64,000 bases of DNA from Acidobacteria bacterium Ga0077551 (GTDB taxonomy: Bacteria > Pseudomonadota > Alphaproteobacteria > Caulobacterales > Hyphomonadaceae): the NCBI GenBank assembly GCA_001464545.1, contig LNFC01000014.1:372001-436000 (forward strand), written 5' to 3'. Position numbers and translations under genes: made by a program. Below the pieces are notes generated by a model. The model saw only the letters and a program-made list of their open reading frames with translations, did not search any database and was not told the DNA's origin. Of this stretch, positions 61,408 to 64,000 are shown piece by piece; the first letter of the stretch is position 1; each line of letters starts with the position of its first letter.

Positions 61408-63962
61408 CGAATGGGCCCTTCCAAAAGTTCAGGTAAACTACGGGGGACAAGAAAGCGCAGTGCCGTCCAACCTCCCCCAATCAGACCCGCCGCGATCGCC
61501 AGCGCCAGCAGCGCGGCCCCCGGCCGCTCGACTGCAAAAACGGCGCTCACTGGTTCAATCGTGAAGACAAGGACGAGCACCAGGACGACGCCAGCCACGA
61601 TACCCCAGAAGACCCGCCGATGGGGCGCGAAGATACGCCCGGAGGACGCAGAATCGGTCAGCGCAAGAACGAGGTTGCCGACGACGAGAGCAATGAAGGC
61701 TGCGCCGCGCGCGGCCGGCTCGGCGGCCCCGGCGATCGTCAGAAGCGACCAGTAGAGACCAAAGACGACGGCGAGGATCCCGGCGCCCTGCAGGACAGCC
61801 AGGACGAGCTCCCGGCGCCCGAACAGGAGTTCTCCAGAGCGCCGGGGTGGGCGCTGCATGGCCTTCCTGTCGCTTGGCTCGGCTTCGAATACGAGCGCGC
61901 AGGTCGGATCGATCACCAGTTCCAGGAGAACGATGTGCATCGGAAAAAGGAGCGGCGGCAGTCCGAACAGCAAGGGCAGAAGCGCAAGGCCGGCGATCGG
62001 AACATGGATCGCGGTTATGTAGGTGATTGCGCGCCGGAGGTTCGCGAAGATGCGCCGCCCGAGACGAACAGCGCCCACGATTGAGGCAAAGCTGTCATTC
62101 AGGAGGACGAGGTCGGCCGCTTCACGGGCAACGTCGGTCCCGCGCTGGCCCATCGCGACGCCGATATGAGCCGCCTCGAGGGCGGGGGCATCGTTGACAC
62201 CGTCTCCCGTCATGGCGACGATTTCGCCGTCCTGCCTGAGGGCCTGCACAATCCTGAGCTTCTGCTCAGGCGCAATCCTGGCAAAGACACGCACCGACTT
62301 CAGTTTTTCGCAGAGCACATCGAAGGGCAGCTGTTCGATCTCGGACCCGGCCAGGAATCCGGCGGCCGTATCGATGCCGGCCGAAGCCGCAATCGACATG
62401 GCGGTTGCCGGATGGTCCCCGGTGATCATGACCACCTTGATGCCGGCGCAGCGGGCTTCCTGAAGGGCCTGGGGCACCTCTGAGCGGAGCGGATCAATGA
62501 AGCCGATCAGGCCAGAGAAGCGGAAGTCTCCTGTCAGAGGGTCATCGAAAACCGGCTCCCCCGGACTCGCGCTGGCAACACCCAGGACTCGCAAGCCAAG
62601 CCCGGCATAAGAGTCGACGATGCCCGCCAGGTACGCCGTCTGCTCCGGCGAAAGGCGGCAAAGCCGGAAGATCGCCTCCGGCGCTCCCTTGGCAGCGGCG
62701 AGGCGAGCGCCGTCCGGCATCAGCCAGATCTGGGTGACGGCAAGCAGGCCGGGGGTCAGCGGCCATGCGCGTTCTGGTCCGCCGGCCAGGCCAGGTCGCG
62801 TCAATGTCGCCGCCTCACTCAAGGCACGCACCGCGCGGTCCATGGGATCGACGGGCCTGACGGCGGATGCGAGGGCGGCTATCCGGAGAAGGTCGCGCAC
62901 CGGATCGGACACGCCCGCATCCGGCGCGATGACCTGTTCGCCCTCGGATGTCCATAGGCGGGCGACCTGCATCCGGTTCTCCGTGAGTGTGCCCGTCTTG
63001 TCCACACAAAGCACTGTTGCGCCGCCCAGCGTCTCGATCACCGCGCTGCGCCGGACAAGGACCTTGTGCGTGGCGAGCCTCCAGGCTCCGAGCGCGAGAA
63101 AGATCGCGAGGACCATCGGGAACTCTTCCGGGATCAGCGCAATGGCGACGGTGATGCCGGCAAGCGCGCCGCCTGGCCAGTCGCCGCGCAGCAAGCCGTA
63201 CGCCGCAGCAATCAGGCCGCAAAAAGCAAGGGCAACAAGGCCGAGATAGCCGACCAGCCGGCCCGTGGATTGCTGGAGCGGCGTGGGTTCCTGCTCGATT
63301 TCAGCGAGCGATCTGCCGATCCGTCCGAGCTCGGAATGCGGGCCTGTCCGGGTTGCCCGGATGACCGCCTGCCCCCGGACAACAAGTGTCCCTGCGAAGA
63401 CATTGTGCCCGGCCGCTGAACCGGGCTTCGCCTCCTCATCGACGGGCGATGTATCCTGGGCCGGTGTCTTGGCAAGCGTCGCGGATTCCCCGGTCAGCAC
63501 AGACTCATCGACGCTCAGTACATCCCCGGCAACAAGCAGGCCGTCCGTCGGCAGGCGCTCGCCCTCACCGGCCAGCACGATATCGCCGGGTACGATTTCC
63601 CGTGCCGGCACGCGCCGCTCTGCGCCATCTCGCAGGACGCGCGACTGCGGCTGCGCAAGCTGACGAAGTGCCTTCAGGGCCTGCTCGCTGCGCGCTTCCT
63701 GGAAGATGACCAACCCGATCGCCGCCCCGGCGCCGCCAAGCAGGAAGAGGCCTTCGCCGAGATCTCCCATGAACGCATAGATGGCGGCCGCCGCGATGAG
63801 CAACAGGAACATCGGCTCCTTCAGCGTCTCGAAAATGATGGCGATCACGGACCGGCCACGCCCGGGATCTACCTCATTGGGCCCGAGGTCCAGGAGCCGG
63901 CGACCGGCCTCCTCACTGGTCAAGCCCTCAGCGTTCTGGGCCATGTCTTCCGCCGAAATCAT
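61404..63962 (-). CDS. Cation-transporting P-type ATPase (Ca2+/Mg2+-like, P2 class)
   Basis: An 852-residue P-type ATPase. It has an N-terminal actuator region with TGES (residues 157-160), the phosphorylated aspartate D321 in VDKTGTLT, and the hinge MTGDGVNDAPAL. A set of about ten membrane helices ends in a long C-terminal block (LLFGLPPLLFPMHIVLLELVIDPTCALVFEAEPSD). Helix 4 carries IPEEFPM, not the heavy-metal CPC, which fits alkaline-earth or other hard cations. The ion is not certain. It is the first gene in the window of the leftward operon, and its promoter may lie beyond the right edge. The start at 63962 is the first ATG after the upstream region. Confidence 0.92.
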   Translation of the reverse strand: MISAEDMAQNAEGLTSEEAGRRLLDLGPNEVDPGRGRSVIAIIFETLKEPMFLLLIAAAAIYAFMGDLGEGLFLLGGAGAAIGLVIFQEARSEQALKALRQLAQPQSRVLRDGAERRVPAREIVPGDIVLAGEGERLPTDGLLVAGDVLSVDESVLTGESATLAKTPAQDTSPVDEEAKPGSAAGHNVFAGTLVVRGQAVIRATRTGPHSELGRIGRSLAEIEQEPTPLQQSTGRLVGYLGLVALAFCGLIAAAYGLLRGDWPGGALAGITVAIALIPEEFPMVLAIFLALGAWRLATHKVLVRRSAVIETLGGATVLCVDKTGTLTENRMQVARLWTSEGEQVIAPDAGVSDPVRDLLRIAALASAVRPVDPMDRAVRALSEAATLTRPGLAGGPERAWPLTPGLLAVTQIWLMPDGARLAAAKGAPEAIFRLCRLSPEQTAYLAGIVDSYAGLGLRVLGVASASPGEPVFDDPLTGDFRFSGLIGFIDPLRSEVPQALQEARCAGIKVVMITGDHPATAMSIAASAGIDTAAGFLAGSEIEQLPFDVLCEKLKSVRVFARIAPEQKLRIVQALRQDGEIVAMTGDGVNDAPALEAAHIGVAMGQRGTDVAREAADLVLLNDSFASIVGAVRLGRRIFANLRRAITYITAIHVPIAGLALLPLLFGLPPLLFPMHIVLLELVIDPTCALVFEAEPSDRKAMQRPPRRSGELLFGRRELVLAVLQGAGILAVVFGLYWSLLTIAGAAEPAARGAAFIALVVGNLVLALTDSASSGRIFAPHRRVFWGIVAGVVLVLVLVFTIEPVSAVFAVERPGAALLALAIAAGLIGGGWTALRFLVPRSLPELLEGPIR

Positions 63963-64000
63963 CTGCCTACAAACCTTTCGGGCGGGGTCTCGCCGGTAGA

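Noticed and set aside
1..64000. CRISPR arrays, IS elements, rRNA
   Set aside because: No regularly spaced repeats, transposase frames or rRNA segments were seen while reading the window.

Overview
The window is a high-GC, gene-dense bacterial chromosome segment. It most likely comes from an alphaproteobacterium, perhaps of the Hyphomonadaceae/Caulobacterales type. The reasons are an alphaproteobacterial LexA box (GTTC-N7-GTTC) in front of an imuA-imuB-dnaE2 mutagenesis cassette, a valine-degradation operon, and the overall gene style. The genus is inference. No phage, IS element, CRISPR array or rRNA was seen; the only tRNA found is tRNA-Sec.

Layout. 1-12.6 kb, mostly minus strand: the first codons of a probable acyl-CoA dehydrogenase, a lysozyme-like membrane protein with a degenerate active site, an MgtE magnesium channel, a Baeyer-Villiger-type monooxygenase, a cell-surface polysaccharide group (GT2 glycosyltransferase, MOP flippase, ATP-grasp protein), and a valine catabolic run (mmsA, membrane protein, enoyl-CoA hydratase, mmsB). 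12.8-21.4 kb, plus strand: an EmrA/EmrB-type pump, a lipid kinase plus metallophosphoesterase, a Tat-exported lactone oxidase plus a Tat-exported PLP enzyme, and an acyl-CoA dehydrogenase. 21.4-28.5 kb: a degenerate GGDEF protein, two divergent PepSY proteins flanking an operator-like region, a response regulator and histidine kinase, and a DNA exonuclease/ligase pair. 28.5-32.7 kb, minus strand: an RND pump and its lipoprotein adaptor. 33-38.6 kb: the SOS mutasome cassette. 38.8-40.4 kb: a COG2509-like flavoprotein.

40.5-49.1 kb is the most distinctive region. It holds selA, selB and a complete tRNA-Sec gene, then a thioredoxin-domain protein and a UGSC-family selenoprotein. The selenoprotein is read through an in-frame TGA (45909-45911) that is followed at the right distance by a bacterial SECIS-like hairpin. 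A 3-hydroxyacyl-CoA dehydrogenase and a GMC oxidoreductase come next. The machinery and its client therefore sit in one locus. A conventional gene caller would cut the selenoprotein at residue 92 and lose its redox motif. selD is not in the window.

49.7-52.9 kb holds an unassigned three-gene operon (TPR lipoprotein, membrane coiled-coil protein, TerB-like protein). 53.0-64.0 kb holds pta-ackA facing a tightly overlapped minus-strand operon: P-type ATPase, divergent phosphoketolase-like enzyme, beta-CASP RNase-like protein, AMP-phosphorylase-like enzyme and archaeal-type PRPP synthetase. Together these could form a route from RNA or nucleotides to pentose phosphates, acetyl phosphate and ATP. 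That pathway is an inference from gene content.
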